DNA of 34,070 nt from Candidatus Marinamargulisbacteria bacterium SCGC AG-343-D04 (GTDB taxonomy: Bacteria > Margulisbacteria > Marinamargulisbacteria > GCA-2716485 > GCA-002719695): contig QFBQ01000014.1 in assembly GCA_003265885.1 (NCBI GenBank), positions 1 to 34,070 of the forward strand. Direction: 5' to 3'. Below, one piece after another: positions 18,531 through 27,282 of this stretch (position 1 is its first letter; the number at the start of each line of letters is the position of its first letter). The notes under the pieces were generated by a model. The model was not told the DNA's origin, did not search any database, and saw only the letters and a program-made list of their open reading frames with translations. Made by a program: the position numbers and the translations under genes.

Positions 18531-20431
18531 GACGTATGAGACAGTTCTCTAACCTTGGATAATATATACAACTCAATTCCGTCTTTAGAGAGCCCACACT
18601 GGTTACGTAACGAAGGAATAGATCCATGATCAAAAAAGCGATCTGGAATTGCAATGTGATGCCATTGACCTGTACTTTTATTTAGATGAGAAAAGGATTG
18701 AATCAAATGAGAAAAAACACCACCGATACCCATCCCTTCTTCCACAACAATGATGTTCTTAGCAGATTCTAGCAAAGGATCTAAAGTATCTGTATCTAGA
18801 GGCTTTAACGATCGTAAATTAATTACGGTACATGAATGCCCTTGCTGTATTAGTGATTGCGCAGCATCATAGCATTCCCATGCCATAGAACCTACGCCCA
18901 CTAAACAAAACTCTGTCTCCTGTGCCTGAGATCTTATCATGACCTCAGATGATAAACTAATGGGTACCTTTGGAATATCATTTCGTTGAAGAATACTGCC
19001 TTTGGGGTACCGGATGGATACAATACGATCTTGGTCTACTGCCCATTTCAACATATGCTCGATTTCAAAGGCGTCTTTAGGTGCCAAAATCGTAACATTC
19101 GGAATAGGTAACATATATGTATAATCAAAAACACCATGATGAGTCGCCCCATCTTCTCCAGCAAAACCGGCTCGGTCAAGTGCAAAGACCATAGGAAGCT
19201 TCTGTATGCAAACATCATGAATAAATTGATCAAAGCCTCTCTGTAAAAAAGTGCTGTATATTGCCAATACAGGCTTAATACCACCTCTAGAAAGACCTGC
19301 ACAAAAGGTCACAGCATGTTCTTCTGCAATACCTACATCAAAAAGCTTTTTAGGATGAGTATCAGCAAATTTTGTTAAGCCACTACCTCCCACCATTGCA
19401 GGGGTAATAACTACAACATCATCCCGTTTATTACAAATCTCTATCATTACATCTCCAAAAAACTCGGAATTACTCAGAGGCTTTTTTACAGAAGGACCTG
19501 GTTTTTTAGGAGATAATCCATGGTATTTAATAGGATCATGCTCCGCAGGTTCATGCCCTTTTCCTTTTTGAGTGATAGTATGAATCAATATAGGGCCATC
19601 ATAGTTCTTTGCATATTTAAGTGCGGCCATTAACATCGGAACATTATGTCCATCAATTGGCCCTAAGTATTGAAAACCAAATTCTTCAAAAATAACCCCA
19701 ACTTTCGTATCCAAAATATAATCACGAAGACAATCAAGGCCTTTTTCAATACGCCGTTTTAAAGGGCCCCCTTTTGGAATATTACTCATAACTGTGTCAA
19801 AAAACTTTCGAGCACTATCATATCCCGGAGATGTCCTGACCTTAGTCATATACGTAGACATATTGCCTACAGGGTGCGAAATAGACATATCGTTATCATT
19901 TAAAATACAAATAAAATTTGAGTTCAGTTTTTCGAAATTGTTGAGGGCTTCAAAACACATTCCTCCAGATAAAGAAGAGTCTCCAATAATTGAGATAACA
20001 GAATGATCTTGATCCAATAACTCACGACTATGAGCCAACCCTAGACCTGAAGATAGCGCCGTAGATGCATGACCTGCTCCAAAAATATCGTGATCACTTT
20101 CAAAGATATTAGCAAAGCCCGATAGACCATGCTCTTTTCTGATTGAAAACATTTGATCTAAACGTCCCGTAAGCATTTTATGAACATAAGATTGATGAGA
20201 TGTATCAAAGACGATTTTATCAGTAGGACTAGAAAATAAGGTATGTAACACAATAGTAATTTCAACAACACCTAAATTAGAGGCGAGATGCCCTCCGCAT
20301 TCTGTACTTATTTCCAATAAACGCTGACGCACTTCTGCACATAAACAATCTAATTCATCTAAAGTTAATTCTTTAAGATCCTCTGGAAATGTAAGATGAT
20401 CTAATAATGTTGTAGATTTTTTTTCAACCAT
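18527..20431 (-). CDS. dxs: 1-deoxy-D-xylulose-5-phosphate synthase
   Basis: This thiamine-diphosphate enzyme condenses pyruvate and glyceraldehyde-3-phosphate, the first step of the MEP isoprenoid pathway. The 634-residue product shows the catalytic histidine in FDTSHQSYVHKMLTGR, GAGHASTALSSGLG, the TPP/Mg motif GDSSLSGGMCFEALNN leading to NDNDMSIS, a YLGPIDGHN segment, and the transketolase glutamate in DVGIAEEHAVTFCAG. RAGFAGEDGATHHGVFD begins the pyrimidine-domain core, and a transketolase C-terminal domain ends it. It follows ispA on the same strand, and the xseB-ispA-dxs order is widely conserved. Confidence 0.97.
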   Translation of the reverse strand: MVEKKSTTLLDHLTFPEDLKELTLDELDCLCAEVRQRLLEISTECGGHLASNLGVVEITIVLHTLFSSPTDKIVFDTSHQSYVHKMLTGRLDQMFSIRKEHGLSGFANIFESDHDIFGAGHASTALSSGLGLAHSRELLDQDHSVISIIGDSSLSGGMCFEALNNFEKLNSNFICILNDNDMSISHPVGNMSTYMTKVRTSPGYDSARKFFDTVMSNIPKGGPLKRRIEKGLDCLRDYILDTKVGVIFEEFGFQYLGPIDGHNVPMLMAALKYAKNYDGPILIHTITQKGKGHEPAEHDPIKYHGLSPKKPGPSVKKPLSNSEFFGDVMIEICNKRDDVVVITPAMVGGSGLTKFADTHPKKLFDVGIAEEHAVTFCAGLSRGGIKPVLAIYSTFLQRGFDQFIHDVCIQKLPMVFALDRAGFAGEDGATHHGVFDYTYMLPIPNVTILAPKDAFEIEHMLKWAVDQDRIVSIRYPKGSILQRNDIPKVPISLSSEVMIRSQAQETEFCLVGVGSMAWECYDAAQSLIQQGHSCTVINLRSLKPLDTDTLDPLLESAKNIIVVEEGMGIGGVFSHLIQSFSHLNKSTGQWHHIAIPDRFFDHGSIPSLRNQCGLSKDGIELYILSKVRELSHTS

Positions 20432-20476
20432 TTGATCACTAAAATATCATAATTAATACAAAACCGTACAGCAATA

Positions 20477-21415
20477 TTAAGAGGTTCGGTTCAAAATAAA
20501 ATATAAAATATGCCTTAAACACTGTGCCGAGAGAGAATATGTTTGTTCGAGTTGATCCAAAATACTTTCTGATTTCTGTACTTCTTCATAAGCACGTTTC
20601 TTTGCTACTTCTAAGCCTAATAGACTTGTATAGGTGAGTTTGTTAAGTAGATGATCTTTTCCAGGGTTTTTGCCTAAGGTTTCTTTGTCTCCGACTACAT
20701 CTAAAATATCATCCGTAATTTGATACAATAACCCAAAGTGGGTAGAAAGTTTTTCAAGTTGTTTAATAAGTATCTCATCCGCTTCATGTAGAAGCGCCGG
20801 AGCTACAATGCAAAATTTAATTAATGCACCAGTCTTTTTATGATGAATGCTTTTTAACGCCTGAATATCTTTAGCGCTATTAGAGGACTTTATATCCAAA
20901 ACTTGCCCACCTACTAAACCATGAATGCCGGAAAGTTGAGACAATAAATGAACGACACGTAATAGAGGTTCTGCTTTAAAGGGCTGATTCTCTTGAGATA
21001 AAATTTCAAACGCTATCGTATTTAAAGCATCTCCAGTTAAAATAGCAATATCTTCCCCAAACTTAACATGTGAGGTAGGCTTTCCTCGTCGGAAATCATC
21101 GTTATCCATAGACGGTAAATCATCATGGATAAGTGAATACGTATGAATCATTTCTGAAGAACATGCTAAAGGTAAAATAGAAGAGACATCTGAAGAAAAT
21201 AGAGAATGCGATGCAATAACCAATAAAGGACGAATCCTTTTTCCCGCATCTAGTAAACTATGACGTATTGCGTCTGTTAAACAAGATCTCTCATCATCAA
21301 CAGCCTGAATACTATTCGTTAAGGCGGACTCTATAAGAGGTAAGTGATAGTTGCTAAACTCTGAAAATGAAGAAAAATCTTTTATGGGATTAGTCTTTAA
21401 CAAGTTCATCAGCAT
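20477..21415 (-). CDS. ispA: Polyprenyl synthetase (farnesyl/geranylgeranyl diphosphate synthase type)
   Basis: The enzyme makes short-chain allylic diphosphates from IPP and DMAPP. The 312-residue product has the first aspartate-rich motif in IHDDLPSMDND (near residue 97; DD-x4-D) and GKPTSHVKFGEDIAILTGDA after it. The second motif is in YQITDDILDVVGDK (near residue 232). The large spacing in the first motif is the bacterial FPP-synthase type, but chain length cannot be fixed from the sequence. The start overlaps the xseB end by 26 bp; ATGs at 21415 and 21409 are both possible. Confidence 0.92.
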   Translation of the reverse strand: MLMNLLKTNPIKDFSSFSEFSNYHLPLIESALTNSIQAVDDERSCLTDAIRHSLLDAGKRIRPLLVIASHSLFSSDVSSILPLACSSEMIHTYSLIHDDLPSMDNDDFRRGKPTSHVKFGEDIAILTGDALNTIAFEILSQENQPFKAEPLLRVVHLLSQLSGIHGLVGGQVLDIKSSNSAKDIQALKSIHHKKTGALIKFCIVAPALLHEADEILIKQLEKLSTHFGLLYQITDDILDVVGDKETLGKNPGKDHLLNKLTYTSLLGLEVAKKRAYEEVQKSESILDQLEQTYSLSAQCLRHILYFILNRTS

Positions 21416-21608
21416 CCTTTTTTAAGGTTTCAAAAAGCGTTTGTTTAGTATTTAATATTGAAAGTAATTTTTTAGAGTTTGTAATGGCTTTCTTGTATAT
21501 GGTAAGACTATCTTCGAGAGATATTTCAGCATCCTCTACATCTTTAACGTGATTATTTAACTGACTCATTAAATCAGATATTGAGTTGTTTTTAGCCATG
21601 ACACACAT
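21390..21608 (-). CDS. xseB: Exodeoxyribonuclease VII small subunit
   Basis: XseB is the small helical subunit that assembles on XseA to form exonuclease VII, which degrades single-stranded DNA. The 72-residue product has two predicted helices and the family pattern DAEISLEDSLTIYKKAITNS ... LLSILNTKQ. ATGs at 21608 and 21599 are both possible starts (MAKNNSISDL from the second). It is the first gene of xseB-ispA-dxs. The large subunit gene xseA is at 29,653-30,831 on the other strand. Confidence 0.88.
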   Translation of the reverse strand: MCVMAKNNSISDLMSQLNNHVKDVEDAEISLEDSLTIYKKAITNSKKLLSILNTKQTLFETLKKDADELVKD

Positions 21609-21772
21609 AAAGAAGTGTACTTGCGATGATTTTTTTGCACAAGGAAGAGTTGTTTTGAATGGTATTAAGTAGCTTTGTGTTTAAGTTTTTTTATGTGAAG
21701 TATTTATTATGTTATTCATAGAGTTGAGTGAGACTTGATTGTTGTATAGAGGCTGGAAAAGTTTTTTAGTGA
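21609..21772 (+). other. Gene-free gap beside the alaS C-terminal fragment
   Basis: This stretch separates xseB (minus) from the C-Ala fragment (plus). Stops occur in all plus-strand frames. A short run reading RLEKFFSEI about 40 bp before the fragment resembles the coiled linker of AlaRS in another frame and may be decayed alaS sequence. I see no convincing OstA-like coding on the minus strand either. It is a candidate rearrangement scar. Confidence 0.4.
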
Positions 21773-21799
21773 AATATAGAGAATAAGTCTGGGCAGGAG

Positions 21800-22165
21800 T
21801 TGGCTGTTCAGTTAAAGCAATATATCACGAGTCAGAGGGGAATGGAGTGTATAGCGAGGTTTGTTGAGAATCAAGATATGAAGCAATTAAGAGCAGCTGC
21901 AGATCAATTAACCCAAGAACATAAGACGTTGCTGTTTATAGTGGGAAGTAGTGTTAAAGGAAATGGGGTTTTCGTTGTTAAATATGGCAAAAAATGTACG
22001 TTGAATTCACTATCTGCAAAAGTAGTTATGGAGCTTATTCTTGAAGAAAGTGGAGGAAAAGGCGGAGGGAGACAAGACATGGCTCAGGCAGGAGGCTGTG
22101 ATCCTGAAAAACTTAGTCAAGCTATGGCCACTATTATCCAAAAAGTTCAAAAAGAGTTTCAATGA
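21800..22165 (+). CDS. Alanyl-tRNA synthetase C-terminal (C-Ala/DHHA1) domain fragment
   Basis: The frame encodes only the last domain of AlaRS. It runs from the start of C-Ala (ENQDMKQLRAAADQLTQEHK, then LLFIVGSSVKGNGVFVVKYG) to the glycine-rich signature GGKGGGRQDMAQAGG and the C-terminal helix. In full AlaRS, C-Ala helps bind the tRNA elbow and links aminoacylation with editing. The frame opens after a TGA at 21770. TTG at 21800 lacks proper spacing from its purine run, and ATG at 21842 after GAGGGG is a possible alternative start. The stop overlaps the ruvX ATG (ATGA). The rest of AlaRS lies at 26,838-29,069 on the opposite strand. It may be a broken end or a trans-acting piece. Confidence 0.8.
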   Translation: MAVQLKQYITSQRGMECIARFVENQDMKQLRAAADQLTQEHKTLLFIVGSSVKGNGVFVVKYGKKCTLNSLSAKVVMELILEESGGKGGGRQDMAQAGGCDPEKLSQAMATIIQKVQKEFQ

Positions 22166-22569
22166 AACCTCGTGTTTTAGGGATAGATTTTGGAACGGTC
22201 AGAATTGGGATCGCTATTTCTGACCCTTTAGGGATGACGGCACAACCCAAGCCTTTTATAAAACAGTCTGAAACATCGTTTTCTGAAATTATTCAATTGG
22301 TGAATGACTATGACATAAAAACTATTGTTATAGGACTGCCAAAACATACACGAGGTGGTCATACTAAGAAGAGCGAAGAGGTTGCCGAGTTTTCAGAAAA
22401 ACTTAAAGAGCATATTACAATCCCTATTGTCTTTAGAGATGAACGCTTTTCTACACAAGCCGCGAGTAAACAATTATCCGTAACAGGCCTCAATCAAAAG
22501 AAGCAAAAAACAAAAATTGATAGCCAAGCAGCAGCCTTTGTTTTACAGGGGTATTTAGATCAAATATGA
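22162..22569 (+). CDS. ruvX: Putative pre-16S rRNA nuclease / YqgF-family RuvX
   Basis: YqgF proteins have an RNase H-like fold and are implicated in 16S 5'-end maturation. The 135-residue product starts KPRVLGIDFGTVRIGIAISD (first catalytic aspartate). It has the KTIVIGLPKHTRGGHTKKSE segment, FRDERFSTQAA (second acidic residue) and the final DSQAAAFVLQGYL (third aspartate). The start overlaps the AlaRS fragment by 4 bp. An alaS-ruvX neighbourhood is known in many bacteria, which supports the idea that this stretch was once the 3' end of a complete alaS. Confidence 0.93.
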   Translation: MKPRVLGIDFGTVRIGIAISDPLGMTAQPKPFIKQSETSFSEIIQLVNDYDIKTIVIGLPKHTRGGHTKKSEEVAEFSEKLKEHITIPIVFRDERFSTQAASKQLSVTGLNQKKQKTKIDSQAAAFVLQGYLDQI

Positions 22570-22643
22570 AGGATAGAAATTTAAGGATTAATAGCATGCG
22601 TACCCTTTTCATTAAAGCCAGCATCACTTAAACTATAGAGCAT

Positions 22644-23612
22644 ATGGATTATAAATCTTCAGGCGTCAATATTGATAATGGAAATCGTGCGGTTGACTTG
22701 ATCAAAGATAGTGTGAAATCAACCTATACGAAACATGTGTTGTCCAATTTAGGCGGCTTTGCAGCAGGGGTAGAACTTCCATTACAACAGTATAAAAAAC
22801 CCATTTTAGTTTCGTGCACAGATGGGGTGGGTACGAAACTACGATTTGCCATTGAATTTGATTGCCTAGATACCATAGGGATCGACTGTGTAGCAATGAG
22901 TGTTAACGACTTACTATGTATGGGAGCAGATCCTTTGTTCTTTTTAGACTATATCGCCTGTCATAAAATTGAACCTGATGATATGAAGCTTATCGTTGAT
23001 GGCGTTGCTGAAGGCTGTAAACAAGCTAGGTGTGCATTAGTAGGTGGAGAAATGGCTGAAATGAACGATATGTATAAAGAAAAAGATTTTGATATAGCAG
23101 GGTTTTGTGTCGGAATTGTTGACAAAGAAGACGTGATTACAGGAAAAACAATTACTGAAGGAGATAAACTCTATGCGCTTCCAGCATCCGGAATACATAG
23201 CAATGGATATTCGTTAGTAAGAAAAGTATACAATGAAACTGAATTTTCAAAACATGTTTCAGAAAAAGAATTGTTGGAGCCTACCAAAATTTACGTAGAT
23301 GAAATAAATGCCTTAAAAACAAAGCATCATATTACAGGAATAGCCAATATTACTGGGGGCGGAATTGCTGAAAATTTAGTGAGGGTTTTGCCTAAGGGGC
23401 TAACTGCCAGCGTAAAGAAATCATCTATTCAGGTATTACCTGTTTTTGATGCCTTACAGCATTATGGTTCTATTAAAGAGGACGAAATGTATAGAGTGTT
23501 TAACATGGGAGTGGGTATGATTATTGTTTCTCCAGATGATTTGAGCAATCAACAAGGACTTTATCAGATTGGGCATGTTGAATCTGGAAATCAAGAGGTT
23601 CATCTTGCCTAA
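22644..23612 (+). CDS. purM: Phosphoribosylformylglycinamidine cyclo-ligase
   Basis: PurM (AIR synthetase) closes the imidazole ring in de novo purine synthesis. The 322-residue product shows YKSSGVNIDNGNRAVDLIKD, SCTDGVGTKLRFA, CVAMSVNDLLCMGADPLFFL, ALVGGEMAEMNDMY and ITGGGIAENLVRVLPKGL, in family order. It is slightly shorter than the 340-350 residue norm, at the C-terminus. It leads a purM-purN-purH cassette with 1-4 bp junctions. The 74-bp gap before it holds nothing recognised. Confidence 0.96.
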   Translation: MDYKSSGVNIDNGNRAVDLIKDSVKSTYTKHVLSNLGGFAAGVELPLQQYKKPILVSCTDGVGTKLRFAIEFDCLDTIGIDCVAMSVNDLLCMGADPLFFLDYIACHKIEPDDMKLIVDGVAEGCKQARCALVGGEMAEMNDMYKEKDFDIAGFCVGIVDKEDVITGKTITEGDKLYALPASGIHSNGYSLVRKVYNETEFSKHVSEKELLEPTKIYVDEINALKTKHHITGIANITGGGIAENLVRVLPKGLTASVKKSSIQVLPVFDALQHYGSIKEDEMYRVFNMGVGMIIVSPDDLSNQQGLYQIGHVESGNQEVHLA

Positions 23613-23613
23613 T

Positions 23614-24204
23614 ATGTCATTGGGTATATTGATTTCTGGAAGGGGATCTAATATGGATGCCATTATAGCAGCAACAAAGACTCACGCACTGGATGCAACT
23701 GTTGCAGTTGTTATTAGTGATAACCCTAATGCAGAAGGCATCAAGAAGGCAAAAAAACAGGGAGTTGTTACTTTTGGATTAAATGTAAACGATTTTGCAT
23801 CTAAAAAAGAATATGAAGAAGATGTCGTGAAGATCTTAAAAGGACATGGGGTAGATTTGCTATGCTTGGCTGGATATATGAGAATTGTGGGAGATACTTT
23901 GTTAACGGAGTTTGAAAATAAAATTATTAATATTCATCCCTCTTTATTACCTGCATTTCGTGGATTAAATCCTCAAAAAAAAGCCTTGGAATCCGGTGTG
24001 AAATATGCCGGATGCACAGTGCATTATGTCACTAATATTTTGGATGGAGGGCCTATTATAGATCAAGACATCGTGGCAATAATAGAAAACGATACTGAAA
24101 AAACCTTAAGTGACAGAATTCTTGAAAAAGAGCATGGTTTATATCCCAGAGCTATCCAAAAGGTAATCCAATCTACAGCAACAAAAAAAGGAGAAATAGC
24201 ATGA
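23614..24204 (+). CDS. purN: Phosphoribosylglycinamide formyltransferase (folate-dependent)
   Basis: PurN transfers a formyl group from 10-formyl-THF to GAR. The 196-residue product starts MSLGILISGRGSNMDAIIAA. It has the catalytic triad region INIHPSLLPAFRGLNPQKKA (His within the HPSLLPAF motif) and GCTVHYVTNILDGGPIIDQ with the conserved aspartate. The frame is open upstream to 23569 inside purM, but the ATG at 23614, 1 bp after the purM stop, matches the family. It overlaps purH by 4 bp. Confidence 0.96.
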   Translation: MSLGILISGRGSNMDAIIAATKTHALDATVAVVISDNPNAEGIKKAKKQGVVTFGLNVNDFASKKEYEEDVVKILKGHGVDLLCLAGYMRIVGDTLLTEFENKIINIHPSLLPAFRGLNPQKKALESGVKYAGCTVHYVTNILDGGPIIDQDIVAIIENDTEKTLSDRILEKEHGLYPRAIQKVIQSTATKKGEIA

Positions 24205-25742
24205 AAAAGGCCATTGTTAGTGTATCAAATAAAGAAAAACTGGCTCCATTTATAAAAGAATTAGTAGAGCTTGGCTTTGCGATTTATTCTACAGGTGGAA
24301 CTTTAAAGTATTTAAAAGACAATAATATTAAAGCAAAATCAATTAAAACCTTAACTCAATTTCCTGAAATTTTAGATGGACGAGTAAAGACTTTGCACCC
24401 TCATATTCATGCAGGGATTTTAGCTGATAAATCTAATGAAAAGCACTTGAAAACCTGTGATGAGCACAATATTCAACTGGTTGATTTGGTTGTTGTTAAT
24501 TTATATCCTTTTGAAAAAACGATAGCTAAAGAATCTACAAGCGAACTAGAGGCCATAGAACAGATAGATATTGGAGGCCCCACATTAATTAGAGCAGCTG
24601 CTAAAAATTTTAATTCTACAGCTGTAGTAGTAAACACCTCACATTATAAAAAAGTAATTTCTGAATTAAAAAATAAACAGAGCGAGCTGTCATTAGACAC
24701 AAGAAAAGAGTTGGCTATAGAAGCCTTTCATCATATAGCAAAATACGATATAGCGATTGCAAATTATTTTCAGTCCTTGAGAAGCCCTAATCAAAATGGA
24801 GAAACCTTACCCTTTTTGATCCAACCAACATTGGAAAAAATGAATGATTTACGATATGGAGAAAATCCTCATCAAAAAGCGGCACTGTATAAAGTGGCTA
24901 ATAGTAAACATGATATGCTAAAGCAGTTGCATGGAAAAGAATTATCCTATAACAATTTTCTTGATATAGAAGCAGCTGTAAATATTGTAAATGATTTTGA
25001 ATTGCCTGGGGCAGCTGTTATTAAGCATACAAATCCTTGTGGCGCTGCTATTGGGGAAGATCTCGTTACAGCTTATACAAGAGCCCATGATGCAGATTCT
25101 CAATCTGCATTTGGATCGATTGTCGGTTTAAATAGAGGCGTTGATACCAAAACGGCTGAGAAGCTTTCCAAAACATTTATTGAAGTGATTGTCGCGCCCA
25201 GTTTTGATGATGAGGCTCTGACCATATTAAGAAAAAAGGCCAACTTAAGATTGATTCAATCTCGAAAAATTCGTGAGAAAGATCAAAAATTGAGTATAAA
25301 ACATATTGGAGATTTCTTTTTAGTACAAACTGAAGATGATGCATTAGTCTCGAATGGACAACTAACCTGTGTTACTAAAACAAAGCCGAATAAGAAACAG
25401 TTGAATGATTTGATTTTTGCTTTTTCTCTAGTAAAGTTTGTGAAATCCAACGCTATTTTGATTGCGGTAGAAGGTCAAACCTTGGGCATAGGCGCGGGAC
25501 AAATGAGTCGGGTAGACTCTGTTGAGATAGCCTTAAAAAAGGCTGGTAAAAAAGCAAAAGGAGCAGTTTTGGCTTCAGATGCCTTCTTCCCCTTTAAAGA
25601 CTCGATAGAGTGTTGTGCTGATTATGGTATTTCGGCAATTATTCAACCAGGGGGATCAAAACGTGACCAGGAGTCCATTGAGTGTTGTGATAAACATAAT
25701 ATTGCAATGTTATTTACTGGTTCACGACATTTTAAACATTAA
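24201..25742 (+). CDS. purH: Bifunctional AICAR transformylase / IMP cyclohydrolase
   Basis: PurH carries out the last two steps to IMP. The N-terminal cyclohydrolase domain (about 1-195) has YSTGGTLKYLKD, DGRVKTLHPHIHAGIL and IGGPTLIRAAAKN. The C-terminal transformylase domain has LRYGENPHQKAALY, the catalytic Lys-His in AAVIKHTNPCGAA, DSQSAFGSIVGLNR, GIGAGQMSRVDSVEIA and SDAFFPFKDSIE. At 513 residues it is full length. The three consecutive purine genes overlap or nearly overlap. Confidence 0.97.
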   Translation: MKKAIVSVSNKEKLAPFIKELVELGFAIYSTGGTLKYLKDNNIKAKSIKTLTQFPEILDGRVKTLHPHIHAGILADKSNEKHLKTCDEHNIQLVDLVVVNLYPFEKTIAKESTSELEAIEQIDIGGPTLIRAAAKNFNSTAVVVNTSHYKKVISELKNKQSELSLDTRKELAIEAFHHIAKYDIAIANYFQSLRSPNQNGETLPFLIQPTLEKMNDLRYGENPHQKAALYKVANSKHDMLKQLHGKELSYNNFLDIEAAVNIVNDFELPGAAVIKHTNPCGAAIGEDLVTAYTRAHDADSQSAFGSIVGLNRGVDTKTAEKLSKTFIEVIVAPSFDDEALTILRKKANLRLIQSRKIREKDQKLSIKHIGDFFLVQTEDDALVSNGQLTCVTKTKPNKKQLNDLIFAFSLVKFVKSNAILIAVEGQTLGIGAGQMSRVDSVEIALKKAGKKAKGAVLASDAFFPFKDSIECCADYGISAIIQPGGSKRDQESIECCDKHNIAMLFTGSRHFKH

Positions 25743-25746
25743 TTAG

Positions 25747-27282
25747 ATGAAACAACACATCATTACTAAATACGTTAAAACAAGTATTATTGTAGTGGTA
25801 ACCTTTTTGAGCATCCCCTTTTTTATGGATTATTTTAAGACTGAAGAACTTGTTCAAGATGAAAAAAAGGTGGAAATGAAACAGTCTACGATAACCGGTT
25901 ATAATGAAGGAAAATTGAGTTGGAAAATTGAGTCAGATAATATTTGGTCTACAAAAAGTAGATATTTATTTCATGCAAATCATATTCTTTCTGGTTTTAT
26001 ATACGACTCAAATGGAGAATTAGTTATTGATGGAGTTAAAGCAAAAAAATTAACCATTAATACCAGAAGTAATACCATTACCATATTAGAGTCATTTGAG
26101 GCGGATCTTCTTGCAAGAGAGGATAAAAAAAAGGAAGGAATAGGAAGTAAGCTTTATGCCGAAGAGATGACTCAATCAGAAAAAATAAAAATAAGATCAG
26201 ATGAACTTCGATATTATAGTGATTCAAAAAAAACATATTTGTCAACAAACGTAGAGCTAGAAAAAGAAGATGCTGTAATTAGACCATTAAAGAGTGTCGA
26301 AATAGATAATGATGATAATATCGCATATATAGACGAAGGTTTTGTAATGATTTCAGATGAATATAGAGTCTCTGGAAATCAGATGGTGATTTACATTGAT
26401 GAGGATCTGTCAGAGTTATATGGGAATTTAGTCTTTGAAAAATTTCCGTCTAAAAATATAGATGATGCCATTGATGAACAAGAAAAGACATTGATAAGAC
26501 ATTCAACAATATTGAGCTGCGATGAAGCCGTGTATAAAGAAAGCAACGAGGTAAAAGAATTAATAGTGAGTGGGAATATTATTCTAACTCAAAAAGGGAA
26601 AACCGTCACAGGAGATAACGGGGTTTATGATCAGTCTAATAATTATTTTGAGTTGATAGGAAATATAACGGTTGAACTGGATGATTTGGACTGGCTTTAT
26701 GATGAGGAAACCAAAAAAAAGTTGGCAAACGAGGATATCAAGGAATCATTAAATCAAGCTACTCATATTAAAAGTGATAAAATTGTCTTTGATGGAGACA
26801 ATAAGCTAACGACCTTATTTGGACATGTAACGATTATTCAAGATGACAAAACCATTACAGCTGATAAAGTAGTATTGCATGATGAGACGTCACTAGTTGA
26901 ATGTGAGGGAAAGGTGAAGGTTGTCAAAGAGAACGAAGATACGTTATATTGTTCTTTTTTAACAATCAATATACAGAAGGAACAATTTTTTATTTTTCTA
27001 ATATATTCTTCCATTTCTCCTACATCGCATTTTTCTATAGAACGATTACTGCACTCCTGCCATTTATCAGAAAAATCTCCCCATGATTTCTCCATATTTT
27101 TCGACACTTTCTTTTCATATTTTTCTAGTTGCGACTGCATGTTTTCCGATAGCGCTCGGATATCTTTTTTCAAATATTCTTTAATATTTTCAGTTCCGGC
27201 TATAGCTTCAACTCTTCGTGTTCCTGCAGAAATAGCGGTTTCAGAGATTATTTTAATACGCTCAATCATCTCTGTATTCTGA
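25747..27282 (+). CDS. LptC/LptA-like LPS-transport protein, 3' end replaced
   Basis: The frame starts with one membrane anchor (residues about 10-28, TSIIVVVTFLSIPFFMDYF). It continues as a long periplasmic beta-rich region with OstA/LptC-type repeats (THIKSDKIVFDGDNKLTTLF, GHVTIIQDDKTITADKVVLH), which suggests a LptC-LptA fusion for carrying LPS across the periplasm. Authentic sequence seems to stop near residue 409 (about 26,975). The last 100 residues (rich in F/S/I) are antisense to alaS, so the natural C-terminus is missing. It starts 4 bp after purH. The family call rests on fold-like repeats and the membrane anchor, not on a strict motif. Confidence 0.65.
   Translation: MKQHIITKYVKTSIIVVVTFLSIPFFMDYFKTEELVQDEKKVEMKQSTITGYNEGKLSWKIESDNIWSTKSRYLFHANHILSGFIYDSNGELVIDGVKAKKLTINTRSNTITILESFEADLLAREDKKKEGIGSKLYAEEMTQSEKIKIRSDELRYYSDSKKTYLSTNVELEKEDAVIRPLKSVEIDNDDNIAYIDEGFVMISDEYRVSGNQMVIYIDEDLSELYGNLVFEKFPSKNIDDAIDEQEKTLIRHSTILSCDEAVYKESNEVKELIVSGNIILTQKGKTVTGDNGVYDQSNNYFELIGNITVELDDLDWLYDEETKKKLANEDIKESLNQATHIKSDKIVFDGDNKLTTLFGHVTIIQDDKTITADKVVLHDETSLVECEGKVKVVKENEDTLYCSFLTINIQKEQFFIFLIYSSISPTSHFSIERLLHSCHLSEKSPHDFSIFFDTFFSYFSSCDCMFSDSARISFFKYSLIFSVPAIASTLRVPAEIAVSEIILIRSIISVF

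Noticed and set aside
22570..22643. An 11-codon frame in the ruvX-purM gap as a leader peptide
   Set aside because: It is too short, has no attenuator hairpin or run of regulatory codons, and is probably chance.
21792..27061. Inverted 9-bp match GGCAGGAGT at 21792-21800 (plus) and 27053-27061 (minus) as the recombination site of the inversion
   Set aside because: Joining at this point keeps the alaS frame open, but a 9-bp match between two windows of this size is likely by chance. alaS-like coding also seems to continue about 90 bp past it.
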